Part shown: positions 44,356-53,947 of the stretch, in pieces
Position numbering within the stretch: the first letter of the stretch is position 1
How the letters are laid out: each line of letters starts with the position of its first letter
Source: Pseudomonas botevensis
GTDB lineage: Bacteria; Pseudomonadota; Gammaproteobacteria; Pseudomonadales; Pseudomonadaceae
NCBI RefSeq assembly: GCF_019145475.1
Contig: NZ_JAHTKI010000011.1
Span: 62,001-126,000, forward strand
Direction: 5' to 3'
DNA: 64,000 nt
Program-made: the position numbers and the translations under genes
The notes under the pieces: model-generated
Database searches by the model: none
Told to the model about the DNA's origin: nothing
Seen by the model: only the letters and a program-made list of their open reading frames with translations

Positions 44356-45243
44356 ATGGACCGCCTCTCCGCTATGGAAACCTTCGTCTACGTCGTGGAA
44401 ACCGGGTCGTTTTCCGCCGCCGCCCGGCGCCTGAATATCGGTCAGCCGGCCGTCTCGAAAACCATCGCGCACCTGGAAACCCGACTGGCCGTGCGTCTGT
44501 TGCTGCGTTCGACCCGAGGCCTGACCCCGACCGAGGCCGGACTGGCGTTTTTCGAACGGGCCAAACGTGCCCTCGAAGAAGCCGACGAGGCCGACAACGC
44601 TGCCCGGGGCGCCGCCAGCGGCCTGAGCGGCAACCTGCGCATCAGCGCCGCCGTGACCTTCGGCCGCCTGCACATCGTTCCGCACCTGGGACCCTTTCTC
44701 GATCAGCATCCGCAGTTGAACATCGACCTGATGCTCGATGATCGCAACATCAATCTGGTCGAGGAAGGCATCGATGTCGCCCTGCGCATGGGCGCGCTCA
44801 CCGACTCGGGCCTGACCGTCCGCAAGGTCGCCGACTGCCGTCGCGTGGTACTCGGCACCCCCGCCTACTTCGCCAGACACGGCGAACCCACCTGCCCCGC
44901 CGACCTGAGCAAACACCAGGCCGTCGTCTACAACCTGGGCGGCGGCAACACCTGGCAATTCGCCAAAGACCTGGAAAAACAATCAGTGATCATCAGCGGG
45001 CGCATCCGCGTCAGCGCCGCCGAAGGGGTTCGCGAAGCCGTGCTGGCCGATCAGGGCCTGACCCTGGCCTCGGAATGGATGTTCGCCCCGGAACTGGCCG
45101 ACGGCTCGGTGAAGACCGTGATGGACGACTGGACACTGCCGGACCTGGACTTGTGGGCGGTGTTTCCAACCGGCCGCATGGCCAGCGCCAAGGCGCGGGC
45201 GTTTGTTGAGTATGTGCAGGGGTTGTTGACCAAAGAGGTCTAA
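44356..45243 (+). CDS. LysR-family transcriptional regulator
   Basis: 295 residues. The N-terminal winged helix-turn-helix is MDRLSAMETFVYVVETGSFS to QPAVSKTIAHLETRL; the remainder is a LysR co-inducer domain (LRISAAVTFGRLHIVPHLG, VDVALRMGALTDSGL). It belongs to the CrgA/DsdC-like group with many Pseudomonas paralogues, so target and ligand cannot be assigned. The upstream peroxiredoxin gene is a possible but unproven target. Confidence 0.92.
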   Translation: MDRLSAMETFVYVVETGSFSAAARRLNIGQPAVSKTIAHLETRLAVRLLLRSTRGLTPTEAGLAFFERAKRALEEADEADNAARGAASGLSGNLRISAAVTFGRLHIVPHLGPFLDQHPQLNIDLMLDDRNINLVEEGIDVALRMGALTDSGLTVRKVADCRRVVLGTPAYFARHGEPTCPADLSKHQAVVYNLGGGNTWQFAKDLEKQSVIISGRIRVSAAEGVREAVLADQGLTLASEWMFAPELADGSVKTVMDDWTLPDLDLWAVFPTGRMASAKARAFVEYVQGLLTKEV

Positions 45244-45260
45244 ACGGCACGCTGTTTCGT

Positions 45261-45321
45261 TTATTGCGATTTTCGTTTGATTCGAATACTGTTCCGGCAT
45301 CCCCTCTTGGAATGCTGGAAC
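45261..45321 (+). promoter_or_regulatory. Promoter and operator of the PIN toxin-antitoxin operon
   Basis: A possible promoter is TTATTG (45261-45266), 18 bp, AATACT (45285-45290). Directly after it GTTCCGGCAT (45291-45300) and ATGCTGGAAC (45312-45321) form an inverted repeat of 10-bp arms with one mismatch, 11 bp apart. It ends seven bases before the antitoxin start codon, as expected for an autoregulated toxin-antitoxin operon. Confidence 0.6.
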
Positions 45322-45327
45322 AACACC

Positions 45328-45795
45328 ATGCCCACTGTTATCCACCCCTCGCTCAATCTTCCCGCAGAACGCGAAGTGAAAGCTGCCATCGAAGGCCAGC
45401 GTGCCCTGGCAGCCTACCTCGCCACTCATTTCGAAACTCAGCACATCCAGATATTCGACGAGCAGAACGAGGCTCATCGCGTCGAACTCCCCACCTCGGC
45501 CCTGCGTCTGCTGATCGATATTCTCGCGGAGCTGGCAGAAGGCAACGCGGTAAAGGTCGTCCCGGTGCATGCAGAACTGACCACGCAGGAAGCGGCCGAC
45601 CTACTCAACGTCTCACGCCCACACCTGATAAAGCTGTTGGAAAACGGTGAGTTGTCCTACCACAAAACCGGCAAGCACCGACGTGTGCGTTTTGCCGATC
45701 TGATGGACTATAAAAACCGGCGCGACACCGCCAGCGAGCAGGCAATGGCGCTTCTCGCAGAGCAGGCACAGGCTTTAAGGACTGGATACGAGTGA
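45328..45795 (+). CDS. Excisionase-type HTH antitoxin of a PIN toxin pair
   Basis: 155 residues from the ATG at 45328 (MPTVIHPSLNLPAER), with GGAACAAC upstream. The middle part, ELTTQEAADLLNVSRPHLIKL to GKHRRVRFADLMDYK, is a MerR/excisionase-like helix-turn-helix (HTH_17). The helical N-terminus (PTSALRLLIDILAELAEG) looks like a dimerisation part, and the C-terminal tail (EQAMALLAEQAQALRTGYE) may wrap the toxin. It overlaps the PIN gene by 4 bp (GTGA). Antitoxin role is inferred from this arrangement. Confidence 0.85.
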   Translation: MPTVIHPSLNLPAEREVKAAIEGQRALAAYLATHFETQHIQIFDEQNEAHRVELPTSALRLLIDILAELAEGNAVKVVPVHAELTTQEAADLLNVSRPHLIKLLENGELSYHKTGKHRRVRFADLMDYKNRRDTASEQAMALLAEQAQALRTGYE

Positions 45796-46367
45796 GGCAT
45801 TCTTCTTTCACCGCAGTATACGATGCATGTGTGCTGTACCCCGCCCCGCTGAGAGATTTTCTGATGTGGCTGGCTCTCTCCGGAAGATTCCGGGCGCGAT
45901 GGACCAAGGAGATTCACAGCGAATGGAAACGCAATCTGTTGAAGAATCGAACAGACCTGACGATGGAACAACTGGATCGCACGTCCGCGTTGATGGATCG
46001 AGCGATTCCCGATGCTTGTGTTGATGACTACGAAGACCTGATTGCCGGACTGACACTACCCGACAGCAATGACCGCCACGTTCTGGCAGCAGCCATACGC
46101 TGTGGCGCCAGCGTGATCGTGACCTTCAACCGGAAAGACTTTCCCGACGCTGCGCTTCAACCGTTTGGTGTCGAAGCGCAACATCCCGACGAGTTCGTCG
46201 ACAACCTCTTCGATCTTGATCCTGTATCCGTTGTCATGGCGGCCCAAAAGCAGCGTCGCCAACTGAAAATGCCGACCATGGAAGTAGAGCCGTTTCTGGA
46301 CCTTCTGCAACGCCAGGGTCTGGTTCAGTCAGTCAAGGCATTGAGCGGCTATCGGGCAATTCTCTGA
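45792..46367 (+). CDS. PIN-domain ribonuclease toxin
   Basis: 191 residues starting at GTG 45792. PIN-type acidic residues can be placed: YDACVLYPAPLRD at the N-terminus (first Asp), PDSNDRHVLAAAI in the middle (Asp pair) and VTFNRKDFPDAAL near the end. It should be a Mg2+-dependent RNase, with tRNA or rRNA as likely target by analogy to VapC. It is longer than typical VapC (about 130 residues), with an extra C-terminal helical part after residue 135. A perfect bidirectional terminator follows 25 bp later. Confidence 0.87.
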   Translation: MRHSSFTAVYDACVLYPAPLRDFLMWLALSGRFRARWTKEIHSEWKRNLLKNRTDLTMEQLDRTSALMDRAIPDACVDDYEDLIAGLTLPDSNDRHVLAAAIRCGASVIVTFNRKDFPDAALQPFGVEAQHPDEFVDNLFDLDPVSVVMAAQKQRRQLKMPTMEVEPFLDLLQRQGLVQSVKALSGYRAIL

Positions 46368-46392
46368 GTCCTTGTTGCCCACACCAGACAGC

Positions 46393-46422
46393 AAAACGGC
46401 GATCCATGGATCGCCGTTTTTC
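46393..46422. terminator. Perfectly palindromic terminator after the PIN gene
   Basis: AAAACGGCGATCC and its complement GGATCGCCGTTTT (46393-46420) form a perfect palindrome. It separates the PIN toxin gene from the convergent lipoprotein gene and can end both. Confidence 0.9.
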
Positions 46423-46424
46423 AT

Positions 46425-46832
46425 TCACTCTCCGAACTGTTTGCCCAACCCCGCCGGCACGCCGTGGATGTTGGTGTCTTCCCACGGCCCGTTGGGGCTG
46501 ATCGAGCGGCTCCAGCCGTTGTTCCAGCGGAAGTAGGTGCGCTGACGGTAGAAAGTATTGGGTTGGTCATCGAGGACGTAGACGCCCAGCTTCTGGTCCC
46601 AGTGGCTGTTGCCGCCTGGTGGCGGGGCGAAGCTGGCGGAGGTGCGGGGTGCCGGTTTGGCGGGTTTGACCGGAACTCCCGGTTTACCCGGCGTCGGCGA
46701 AGTCGACGGTGTGGGGCGAGGTTGCGACGGCGGGATCGGCGGCAGGTTGGTCGTCGGTTCCGGGCGTTGCACCGCACATGCGCTCAAGCCCAGGGCCAGT
46801 GTGAGGACTGTGATTCGGGCGATGGCGTTCAT
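46425..46832 (-). CDS. Small proline-rich lipoprotein
   Basis: 135 residues from the ATG at 46832. The signal peptide ends in the lipobox LSAC (Cys at about residue 19), followed by a Pro/Thr/Lys-rich flexible linker of about 55 residues. A compact C-terminal region rich in Trp, Tyr and Gly follows (KLGVYVLDDQPNTFYRQ, RWNNGWSRSISPNGPW). Function unknown. It begins 27 bp after ccmI in the same direction, so it may be read from the ccm message. Confidence 0.78.
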   Translation of the reverse strand: MNAIARITVLTLALGLSACAVQRPEPTTNLPPIPPSQPRPTPSTSPTPGKPGVPVKPAKPAPRTSASFAPPPGGNSHWDQKLGVYVLDDQPNTFYRQRTYFRWNNGWSRSISPNGPWEDTNIHGVPAGLGKQFGE

Positions 46833-46858
46833 GGCGGTGCGTTCCTGTTTGGCGCCGG

Positions 46859-48061
46859 TTATTTGTCCGGGCTGTCGATGGTCAGTGTTTGTGGCGCGGT
46901 GGTGTTGCTGGCCAGCGGCCCGCTGCGACCCACCCACTCACCGGCAGTCGGCTGACCGGCCCGGGAGATGCGCGCAACCAGTTGGACTTCAGGGAAGTTC
47001 GACAGTTTCAATTGCGGCATCATGGCGTCGGCATCGCCCAGCTCGACGGTCACCGGCAGGTCGGCGACAGTCAGGCGCTTGGCCGCCAGGGGCGCCGGTG
47101 GGCCGGAAACGGCGCGGGCGAAGATGAACACGCTGTCGCCCGGCTGAACCTTGCCCTTGAGTTCGCTGGCCAGGTTCACGCTGACCTTGAGCAAGGCTGC
47201 CGCCTTCGCGGCCGGCGCCTGGGCGACCTTGCCGCCACTGGCTTGCAGCTTCTCCGTGGCACGGGCGATACCGCCCTGCAAGGCTTCACGGGATTTGTCT
47301 TCCGGCGGCAGCTGCGCCAACAGACGATTCCAGTAATCGATGGCTTGCTGATAACGCTCGCCTTCGAATGCGGCGATGCCGAGCAGGCCGAGGCTGGTGA
47401 CTTCTTTCGGATCGGCCTTGAGCGCTTCGTCGGTCAGGGCCTGGACCTTGTCCGACCACTTCTTGCCGTCGGCGAAATACTGGGCCTGCGCCCACTGGCC
47501 GAGCAGCTCCGGCTGACGACCGGCGAGATTGACGGTGCGCTCGAACATTTTCGCCGCGTCCGCCGGGCGATCCTGGGCCATGTAGGTACGACCCAGGAAA
47601 TACAGGCCTTCGGCGGAATCCGGTTGCGCCGCCACGGCACGCTCCAGACGACGGGTCATCTCTTCCATCGACTGCGGCGCCTGGGCGAATTCACGGGTCA
47701 GCTCAACCTTGTCGCTGGCACCAAAATGCAGATACAGCCCCAGCCCCAATACCGGCACCAACAGTGCCGCCAGCAACGGCAACGGTTTGCCCAGACGGGA
47801 AACCCGCGCCGGAGCCACACCTTCGGTATCGGCGAGCAGTTCGCGGGCCGCTTCGGCGCGGCCGCTGTCCATTTGCGCGGCGTCGAGCACACCTTCGGCC
47901 TGTTGCGCCTGCAACTCGGCGACACGCTCCTGATACAGCGCAACGTTCAGGGCAGTACGATCCTCTTCCCGCTGGGCACGGCGACCACGCAACACGGGGA
48001 TCAACAAGAAACTCAGGGCGACCAGAAGCAACAGCCCTGCGGCGAGCCAGAAATCAATCAT
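46859..48061 (-). CDS. ccmI: Cytochrome c maturation protein CcmI (CycH)
   Basis: 400 residues. Two N-terminal membrane helices ([21 protein letters not shown] and [19 protein letters not shown]) frame a cytosolic loop; the periplasmic part holds TPR repeats ([17 protein letters not shown]) and a C-terminal domain. CcmI holds apocytochrome c by its C-terminus and brings it to the CcmFH haem lyase. It overlaps ccmH by 4 bp and ends the ccm operon. Confidence 0.94.
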   Translation of the reverse strand: MIDFWLAAGLLLLVALSFLLIPVLRGRRAQREEDRTALNVALYQERVAELQAQQAEGVLDAAQMDSGRAEAARELLADTEGVAPARVSRLGKPLPLLAALLVPVLGLGLYLHFGASDKVELTREFAQAPQSMEEMTRRLERAVAAQPDSAEGLYFLGRTYMAQDRPADAAKMFERTVNLAGRQPELLGQWAQAQYFADGKKWSDKVQALTDEALKADPKEVTSLGLLGIAAFEGERYQQAIDYWNRLLAQLPPEDKSREALQGGIARATEKLQASGGKVAQAPAAKAAALLKVSVNLASELKGKVQPGDSVFIFARAVSGPPAPLAAKRLTVADLPVTVELGDADAMMPQLKLSNFPEVQLVARISRAGQPTAGEWVGRSGPLASNTTAPQTLTIDSPDK

Positions 48062-48528
48062 TCTTGGTTTTTATCCAACAGTTGGTCGAGGCGCTGACGC
48101 TCTTCGGTGGACAGCGAATCAGGAGTCGCGGTGCGTTGCCCGCGACGACGGCGGACAATCATCGCAATCACCACGAACCCGCCGAGCAACAGGCCGGCCG
48201 GGCCGAACCAGAGCAATGCGGTCTTGGCATTGAGCGCCGGTTTGTAGCGGACGAAATCACCGTAGCGGTCGACCATGAAGTCGATGATCTGCTGATTGTC
48301 CTTGCCCTCGCCGAGCATGCGAAAAATCTCTTTGCGCAGGTCGGCGGCGATCGGCGCGTTGGAGTCGGCGATGTCCTGGTTCTGGCACTTGGGGCAGCGC
48401 AGTTCCTTGGTCAGCTCGCGAAAACGTTCACGGTCGCCCTCTTTGGCGAACTCGTAGGTGTCGATCGCCGCGTGAGCCACGCCGGCCAGACTCAACCCCA
48501 ACACCACAGCAGCGAGAAAGCGCTTCAT
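48058..48528 (-). CDS. ccmH: Cytochrome c maturation protein CcmH
   Basis: 156 residues with a signal peptide ([20 protein letters not shown]) and one C-terminal membrane helix ([21 protein letters not shown]). LRCPKCQNQ carries the redox-active CxxC that reduces the haem-binding Cys of apocytochrome c. It corresponds to the short CcmH (CcmL) form; the TPR part found fused in E. coli CcmH is the separate ccmI here. It overlaps ccmG by 4 bp. Confidence 0.95.
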   Translation of the reverse strand: MKRFLAAVVLGLSLAGVAHAAIDTYEFAKEGDRERFRELTKELRCPKCQNQDIADSNAPIAADLRKEIFRMLGEGKDNQQIIDFMVDRYGDFVRYKPALNAKTALLWFGPAGLLLGGFVVIAMIVRRRRGQRTATPDSLSTEERQRLDQLLDKNQE

Positions 48529-49061
48529 GGCTTGGCCTCATCGACCAGCGCCTGATACTTGGCCGCCAGTTTTTCGCGCCAGACCTGCTCGTCGATCACC
48601 CCGACGTACTTGTCGCGGATGATGCCCTTGGCATCGATGAAAAAGGTTTCCGGCGCACCGTAAACGCCGAGGTTCAGGCCCAGGGAGCCTTCATCGTCGC
48701 GGATGTCTAGCTGGTACGGATTGTGGAACTCGGCCAGCCACTTCAACGCATCGGCATTGGTGTCCTTGTAGTTGATGCCGTAGATCACCACGCCGCGCTC
48801 GGCGAGTTTGTTCAGCACCGGATGCTCGACCCGGCAGGAAATGCACCAGGTGCCCCAGACGTTGACCAGCGCCGGTTTGCCGAGGATGTCGGCGCGGGTC
48901 AGGGTCTTGTCACCCTGCACCGCCGGCAGCGAAAACTCCGGGAATGGTTTGTTGATCATCGCCGACGGCAGCTCCGCCGGGTCCAGGTACAGACCGCGAT
49001 AAAGGAATACCGCCACCAGCAGGAAAATCGCCAGTGGCACCAGCATCAACCAACGTCTCAT
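48525..49061 (-). CDS. ccmG: Thiol:disulfide interchange protein CcmG (DsbE)
   Basis: 178 residues. One N-terminal membrane anchor (WLMLVPLAIFLLVAVFLYRG) precedes a periplasmic thioredoxin domain with WGTWCISCRVEHP; the WCxxC pair is the redox site, and GVYGAPETFFID holds the cis-Pro. It reduces CcmH and apocytochrome c, with electrons from DsbD. It overlaps ccmF by 4 bp. Confidence 0.96.
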   Translation of the reverse strand: MRRWLMLVPLAIFLLVAVFLYRGLYLDPAELPSAMINKPFPEFSLPAVQGDKTLTRADILGKPALVNVWGTWCISCRVEHPVLNKLAERGVVIYGINYKDTNADALKWLAEFHNPYQLDIRDDEGSLGLNLGVYGAPETFFIDAKGIIRDKYVGVIDEQVWREKLAAKYQALVDEAKP

Positions 49062-51046
49062 GCAGCGGCTCCTTCCATGCCCAGCGCTTCACGCACCCGG
49101 CTTTTGACTTTGACCCGGTAACGCCGATCCAGCGCCGCGAGCAATCCGCCGAGACCGGTCAGCAGGCCGCCGAACCAGATCCAGCGCACGAACGGTTTGA
49201 CGTGGACCCGCACCGCCCAGGCGCCATCGCCCAGCGGCTCACCGAGAGCGACGTAGAGGTCGCGGGTGAAACCGGCGTCAATCCCGGCCTCGGTCATCAT
49301 CGAACTCTGCACCGTGTACAGGCGTTTTTCCGGGTGCAATACGCTGACTTCCTGGCCGTTGCGGATCACCCGTACAGTGCCCTTGTCAGAGGTGAAGTTC
49401 GGCCCTTCGAAGTGCTTGGCACCTTCGAACACGAACTGGTAACCGGCCAGCTCCATTGACTCGCCCGGCGCCAGACGCAGGTCGCGCTCGGCACTGTTCT
49501 GGCTCGACAACACTACACCCAGCGCGCATACCGCGATCCCCAGGTGCGCGAGCTGCATGCCCCAGTAACTGCGGGTCAGGCTCGGCAGACCTTTGATCAG
49601 GCCTTTGTGGCGGGTCTTGTCGAAGATGTCGCGAACACCGGCCAGCAGCACCCACGCCGCCAGCATGAAGGTCGCGAGCACCGCCCAGTTGAAATCACCG
49701 TAGGCGACCCCCGCCACCACCGACAGCGCGGCGCTGCCCAGCAGCACCGGGGTCAGCATGCTCACCAGCCATTTCACCGGGGTGTCTTTCCAGCGCACGA
49801 TCACGCCGACGGCCATCACCACCATCAGCAACGCCATCAACGGAATGAACAGCGCGTTGAAGTACGGCGGGCCGACCGACAGCTTGGCGCCGCTGATCGC
49901 ATCCAGGACCAGCGGGTAAAGAGTGCCGAGCAGAATCATCGACGCCGCCACCACCAGTACCAGGTTGTTGCCCAGCAACAGGGTTTCCCGCGACCACAGG
50001 TTGAAACCGACCTGGCTCTTGACCACCGGCGCACGCAAGGCGAACAGGGTCAGCGAACCGCCGACCACGAACAGCAGGAAGATCAGAATGAACACGCCGC
50101 GTTCCGGATCCGAAGCGAACGCGTGGACCGAAGTCAGCACCCCGGAACGCACCAGGAACGTCCCGAGCAGGCTGAGGGAGAACGCGGCGATCGCCAGCAA
50201 CACCGTCCAGCTCTTGAACACGCCGCGTTTTTCCGTGACCGCCAGCGAGTGAATCAGCGCGGTGCCCACCAGCCAGGGCATGAACGAGGCGTTTTCCACC
50301 GGGTCCCAGAACCACCAGCCGCCCCAGCCGAGTTCGTAGTAGGCCCACCACGAACCGAGGGTGATACCGATGCCGAGGAACGCCCAGGCAACGATGGTCC
50401 ATGGACGCGACCAGCGTGCCCACGCCGCATCGAGGCGACCGCCCAGCAAGGCAGCGATGGCGAAGGCGAACGCCACCGAGAAACCGACGTAGCCCATGTA
50501 GAGCATCGGCGGATGGACGATCAGGCCGATGTCCTGCAGCAGCGGGTTGAGGTCACGACCGTCGGCCGGAATCTGTGGCAAGATTCGCGAAAACGGGTTC
50601 GAGGTCAGGATCAGGAACAGCAGGAAACCGGTGCTGATCATGCCCATCACCGCCAGCACCCGGGCGAGCATGACCTGGGGCAACTGCCGGGAGAATACCG
50701 ACACCGCGAAGGTCCAGCCGCCGAGGATCAATGCCCACAGCAGCAACGAACCTTCGTGGGCGCCCCACACCGCGCTGAACTTGTAGTACCACGGCAAGGC
50801 ACTGTTGGAGTTCATTGCCACGTAGGCGACGGAGAAATCATCGGTCATGAACGCGTAGGTCAGACAGCCGAAGGCGAACAGCAGAAACGCAAACTGCCCC
50901 CACGCGGCCGGTTGCGCCAGCCCCATCCACAAGCGGTCGCCGCGCCAGGCACCGAGCAGGGGCACCACGGCCTGCACCAGCGCCAGGCACAGCGCCAGAA
51001 TCATCGCCAGATGACCCAGCTCCGGAATGAAAATGGTCGAAGTCAT
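49058..51046 (-). CDS. ccmF: Haem lyase subunit CcmF
   Basis: 662 residues with about fifteen transmembrane helices. The tryptophan-rich WWD motif GWGGWWFWDPVENASFMPW is at about residues 230-250. His residues around it and in SVWGAHEGSLLLW bind haem. CcmF attaches haem delivered by CcmE to apocytochrome c in the periplasm. Start ATG at 51046 lies 3 bp after ccmE. Confidence 0.97.
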   Translation of the reverse strand: MTSTIFIPELGHLAMILALCLALVQAVVPLLGAWRGDRLWMGLAQPAAWGQFAFLLFAFGCLTYAFMTDDFSVAYVAMNSNSALPWYYKFSAVWGAHEGSLLLWALILGGWTFAVSVFSRQLPQVMLARVLAVMGMISTGFLLFLILTSNPFSRILPQIPADGRDLNPLLQDIGLIVHPPMLYMGYVGFSVAFAFAIAALLGGRLDAAWARWSRPWTIVAWAFLGIGITLGSWWAYYELGWGGWWFWDPVENASFMPWLVGTALIHSLAVTEKRGVFKSWTVLLAIAAFSLSLLGTFLVRSGVLTSVHAFASDPERGVFILIFLLFVVGGSLTLFALRAPVVKSQVGFNLWSRETLLLGNNLVLVVAASMILLGTLYPLVLDAISGAKLSVGPPYFNALFIPLMALLMVVMAVGVIVRWKDTPVKWLVSMLTPVLLGSAALSVVAGVAYGDFNWAVLATFMLAAWVLLAGVRDIFDKTRHKGLIKGLPSLTRSYWGMQLAHLGIAVCALGVVLSSQNSAERDLRLAPGESMELAGYQFVFEGAKHFEGPNFTSDKGTVRVIRNGQEVSVLHPEKRLYTVQSSMMTEAGIDAGFTRDLYVALGEPLGDGAWAVRVHVKPFVRWIWFGGLLTGLGGLLAALDRRYRVKVKSRVREALGMEGAAA

Positions 51047-51049
51047 CGA

Positions 51050-51505
51050 TCAACCCTCCTTCGCAGGCGTCGGCGCGGATTGACCGCTGTCCTTGAGCGC
51101 CTTGGTGACTTCCGGCGGCATGTACTTCTCGTCGTGCTTGGCCAGCACCTCGTCGGCGACCACCACGCCGTCGGCGTTGAGCTTGCCGAGGGCGACGATG
51201 CCCTGTCCTTCACGGAACAGGTCCGGGAGGATGCCGCGATAGGTGATGGTCACCGACTTGTTGAAATCGGTGACGATGAATTTCACGTCCAGCGAGTCCG
51301 AAGAGCGCTGCAGCGAGCCCTTCTCGACCATGCCGCCGGCACGGATGCGCGTGTCCTGCGGTGCTTCGCCGTTGGCGATCTGGGTCGGGGTGTAGAACAG
51401 ATTGATGTTCTGCTGCAGGGCGCTCAGGGCCAGGCCGACGGCAGCGCCGACCCCGACCAGAATCGCCAGAATGATGATCAGACGTTTTTTGCGCAGCGGA
51501 TTCAC
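51050..51505 (-). CDS. ccmE: Periplasmic haem chaperone CcmE
   Basis: 151 residues. The N-terminal anchor ([20 protein letters not shown]) leads to an OB-fold domain. [14 protein letters not shown] holds the His that binds haem covalently (HxxxY motif). CcmE takes haem from CcmC and passes it to CcmF. It overlaps ccmD by 4 bp. Confidence 0.97.
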   Translation of the reverse strand: MNPLRKKRLIIILAILVGVGAAVGLALSALQQNINLFYTPTQIANGEAPQDTRIRAGGMVEKGSLQRSSDSLDVKFIVTDFNKSVTITYRGILPDLFREGQGIVALGKLNADGVVVADEVLAKHDEKYMPPEVTKALKDSGQSAPTPAKEG

Positions 51506-51678
51506 TTGCCGTTCTCCCGGCGCAGACGACGCGCCTCTTGTTGCAGATACCGCTTGCGGGCCAGGATCGGCGCCGCCACGTTGAGGGCCAGCACCGCCAG
51601 GCAGATGCCGTAGGCCGACCAGACATACAGGCCGTGATGGCCCATGGCGAGGAAGTCGCCGAATGACGCGAAACTCAT
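51502..51678 (-). CDS. ccmD: Haem exporter protein CcmD
   Basis: 58 residues from the ATG at 51678 ([13 protein letters not shown]). One transmembrane helix ([23 protein letters not shown]) is followed by a basic cytosolic tail ([18 protein letters not shown]), the normal CcmD layout. It joins CcmABC and is needed to release haem-loaded CcmE. It overlaps ccmC by 4 bp. Confidence 0.94.
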   Translation of the reverse strand: MSFASFGDFLAMGHHGLYVWSAYGICLAVLALNVAAPILARKRYLQQEARRLRRENGK

Positions 51679-52430
51679 CGAGCGGCCTCCAGGCTGTTCT
51701 GCACTTCTTCTTTCACCCAACTGGCGCGGGCCTCGCGCTTGAGCACTTCAAGGCGCATGCGCAGCAGCAATACCGCGCCGAAGAAGCAGTAGAAACCCAA
51801 AGCCGTCAGCAGCAGCGGCAGCCACATTTCCACCGGCATCGCCGGTTTTTCGGTGAGGGTGAAGGTTGCGCCCTGATGCAGGGTGTTCCACCACTCCACC
51901 GAGTATTTGATGATCGGGATGTTGATCACGCCGACGATCGCCAGTACCGCACAGGCCTTGGCGGCACTGTCGCGGTTGCTGATGGCGTTGCCCAGGGCGA
52001 TCACGCCGAAGTACAGGAACAGCAGAATCAGCATCGAGGTCAGGCGCGCGTCCCAGACCCACCACGAACCCCAGGTCGGCTTGCCCCAGATCGCCCCGGT
52101 GACCAGCGCCACGGCGGTCATCCACGCGCCGATCGGGGCGGCGCATTGCAGGGCGACGTCGGCCAGTTTCATCTTCCACACCAGCCCTACAACACCGCAC
52201 ACCGCCAGCATCACGTAGATCGATTGGGCGAGCATCGCGGTAGGTACGTGGATATAGATGATGCGAAAGCTGTTGCCTTGCTGATAGTCCGGCGGCGCAA
52301 AGGCCAGGCCCCAGATGACGCCGACAGAGATCAGCAGCAACGCCGCAATACTGAGCCACGGCAGCATTTTGCTGCTGATGCCGTAGAACCACTTGGGCGA
52401 GCCGAGCTTGTGAAACCAGGTCCAGTTCAT
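51675..52430 (-). CDS. ccmC: Haem delivery protein CcmC
   Basis: 251 residues with six transmembrane helices and the WWD motif in [18 protein letters not shown]. His in YIHVPTAML and near [10 protein letters not shown] would ligate haem. CcmC loads haem onto CcmE. Unlike its neighbours it has a 76-bp gap before it, which holds a 19-bp palindrome. Confidence 0.96.
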   Translation of the reverse strand: MNWTWFHKLGSPKWFYGISSKMLPWLSIAALLLISVGVIWGLAFAPPDYQQGNSFRIIYIHVPTAMLAQSIYVMLAVCGVVGLVWKMKLADVALQCAAPIGAWMTAVALVTGAIWGKPTWGSWWVWDARLTSMLILLFLYFGVIALGNAISNRDSAAKACAVLAIVGVINIPIIKYSVEWWNTLHQGATFTLTEKPAMPVEMWLPLLLTALGFYCFFGAVLLLRMRLEVLKREARASWVKEEVQNSLEAAR

Positions 52431-52478
52431 ACTGTTTCCATCACGGGTGCGCTTCGCTATGAAACGCCTGGGTCTTTG

Positions 52479-52497
52479 CTGATCAAATTTTGATCAG
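52479..52497. other. 19-bp perfect palindrome between ccmB and ccmC
   Basis: CTGATCAAA-T-TTTGATCAG in the only sizeable gap inside the ccm operon. In RNA it is a stable hairpin without U-run. It could serve RNA processing or differential expression of ccmAB and ccmC-I. Confidence 0.5.
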
Positions 52498-52506
52498 ACC
52501 TCATCA

Positions 52507-53175
52507 TTATTCGCCGACGCTGATCTTCAGGCCAGCCGCTATTGCAAAAGGTGTCAGGGTTATTGCCAGGGCGGTCAGGCTACCAAGCCACAACAGATAA
52601 CCAATCGCCGGCATGCCCTGCAACGCCGCCTGCAAGGCGCCACTGCCCAGGATCAACACCGGGATGTACAACGGCAGAATCAGCAGCGCCAGCAACAGGC
52701 CACCGCGTTTCAGACCGACCGTCAGCGCCGCGCCCACCGCGCCGAGCAGACTCAGCACCGGCGTCCCCAGCAGCAATGACAGCAGCAGAACCGGCAGGCA
52801 GGCGGCCGGCAATCCGAGCATCAAAGCCAGCAAGGGCGAGAGCAAAACCAGTGCCAGCCCGGAAAAAAGCCAGTGTGCCAGCACCTTGGCCAAGACCAGA
52901 AGTGGCAGGGGGTGCGGCGAAAGGACCCACTGTTCCAGGGATCCATCCTCGAAATCACTGCGGAAAAGCCCGTCCAGCGAGAGCAGGACCGACAAAAGCG
53001 CCGCCACCCAGACTAACCCCGGGGACAAGTTTTGCAACACTTGTGTCTCCGGGCCGACGGCCAGCGGGAACAAGGCAATGACGATGGCGAAGAAAATCAG
53101 CGGATTGGCCAGCTCCGCCGGGCGGCGGAACAGCAGTCGGGATTCACGGGCAACCAGCAGGCCGAACACACTCAT
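52507..53175 (-). CDS. ccmB: Haem exporter permease CcmB
   Basis: 222 residues from the ATG at 53175 ([19 protein letters not shown]), the usual CcmB size, with six transmembrane helices. [25 protein letters not shown] is a family signature. It is the permease of the CcmAB ABC transporter that powers release of holo-CcmE. It overlaps ccmA by 4 bp. Confidence 0.95.
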   Translation of the reverse strand: MSVFGLLVARESRLLFRRPAELANPLIFFAIVIALFPLAVGPETQVLQNLSPGLVWVAALLSVLLSLDGLFRSDFEDGSLEQWVLSPHPLPLLVLAKVLAHWLFSGLALVLLSPLLALMLGLPAACLPVLLLSLLLGTPVLSLLGAVGAALTVGLKRGGLLLALLILPLYIPVLILGSGALQAALQGMPAIGYLLWLGSLTALAITLTPFAIAAGLKISVGE

Positions 53176-53807
53176 ACCGCCCAATTCCCCAGATCGATGT
53201 CGCGATAACCGGCCGGCATCCGGCTCAGGGTGTGGTGGGTGGTCAACACCACCATGCCGCCGCGCTCGCAGTGCCCGGCCAGATGCGCTTCAAGTTGCGC
53301 CACGCCCTGCTTGTCGAGGGCGGTGAACGGTTCGTCGAGAATCCACAGCGGCGGACTGTCCAGATACAGGCGCGCCAACGCCACGCGGCGCTGCTGGCCG
53401 GCAGACAGACTGTGGCAGGGAACATCTTCGAAACCGCGCAATCCAACCGCCGCCAGGGCCTGCCAGATTGCCTCGCGTCCGGCCGGTTGATGCAGGGCGC
53501 AGAGCCAGGACAGGTTTTCTTCCGGGGTGAGCAGATCCTTGATCCCGGCGGCGTGGCCGATCCACAGCAGGTTGCGCGCCAGTTCGCCACGCTGCTCGTT
53601 CAACGGTTGACCGTTGAGCAAAACCTGACCGCCGGTCGGCTGCATCAGCCCGGCCAGCAGGCGCAGCAGACTGGTCTTGCCGCTGCCGTTGGGGCCGCTG
53701 ATCTGCACCATATCGCCACTGGCCAGTCTCAATTCGAGATTTTCGAAGAGCAGCCTCAAATCTCGCTCACAAGCGAGGGCGACGGTTTGCAGGACAGGGC
53801 TGGTCAA
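53172..53807 (-). CDS. ccmA: Haem exporter ATPase CcmA
   Basis: 211 residues. The Walker A motif is [11 protein letters not shown] (about 38-48), the signature [14 protein letters not shown] and the Walker [13 protein letters not shown]. The start is a TTG at 53807 (TTG ACC AGC CCT), with no closer ATG or GTG that keeps the conserved N-terminus. It is the first gene of ccmABCDEFGHI. Confidence 0.94.
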   Translation of the reverse strand: MTSPVLQTVALACERDLRLLFENLELRLASGDMVQISGPNGSGKTSLLRLLAGLMQPTGGQVLLNGQPLNEQRGELARNLLWIGHAAGIKDLLTPEENLSWLCALHQPAGREAIWQALAAVGLRGFEDVPCHSLSAGQQRRVALARLYLDSPPLWILDEPFTALDKQGVAQLEAHLAGHCERGGMVVLTTHHTLSRMPAGYRDIDLGNWAV

Positions 53808-53947
53808 GGGATCACGGGCCTTATACGGTTCAAGTCGGCTCTGGCGCGGCCGTTAAAGTGATGCAGCATAGATGCAAAAACGGCTTGATCTAGAGAGCTG
53901 CGTCAAACAAATGCAATGTTTTAGCCACTCTCGGAAAGACGGGCGGC

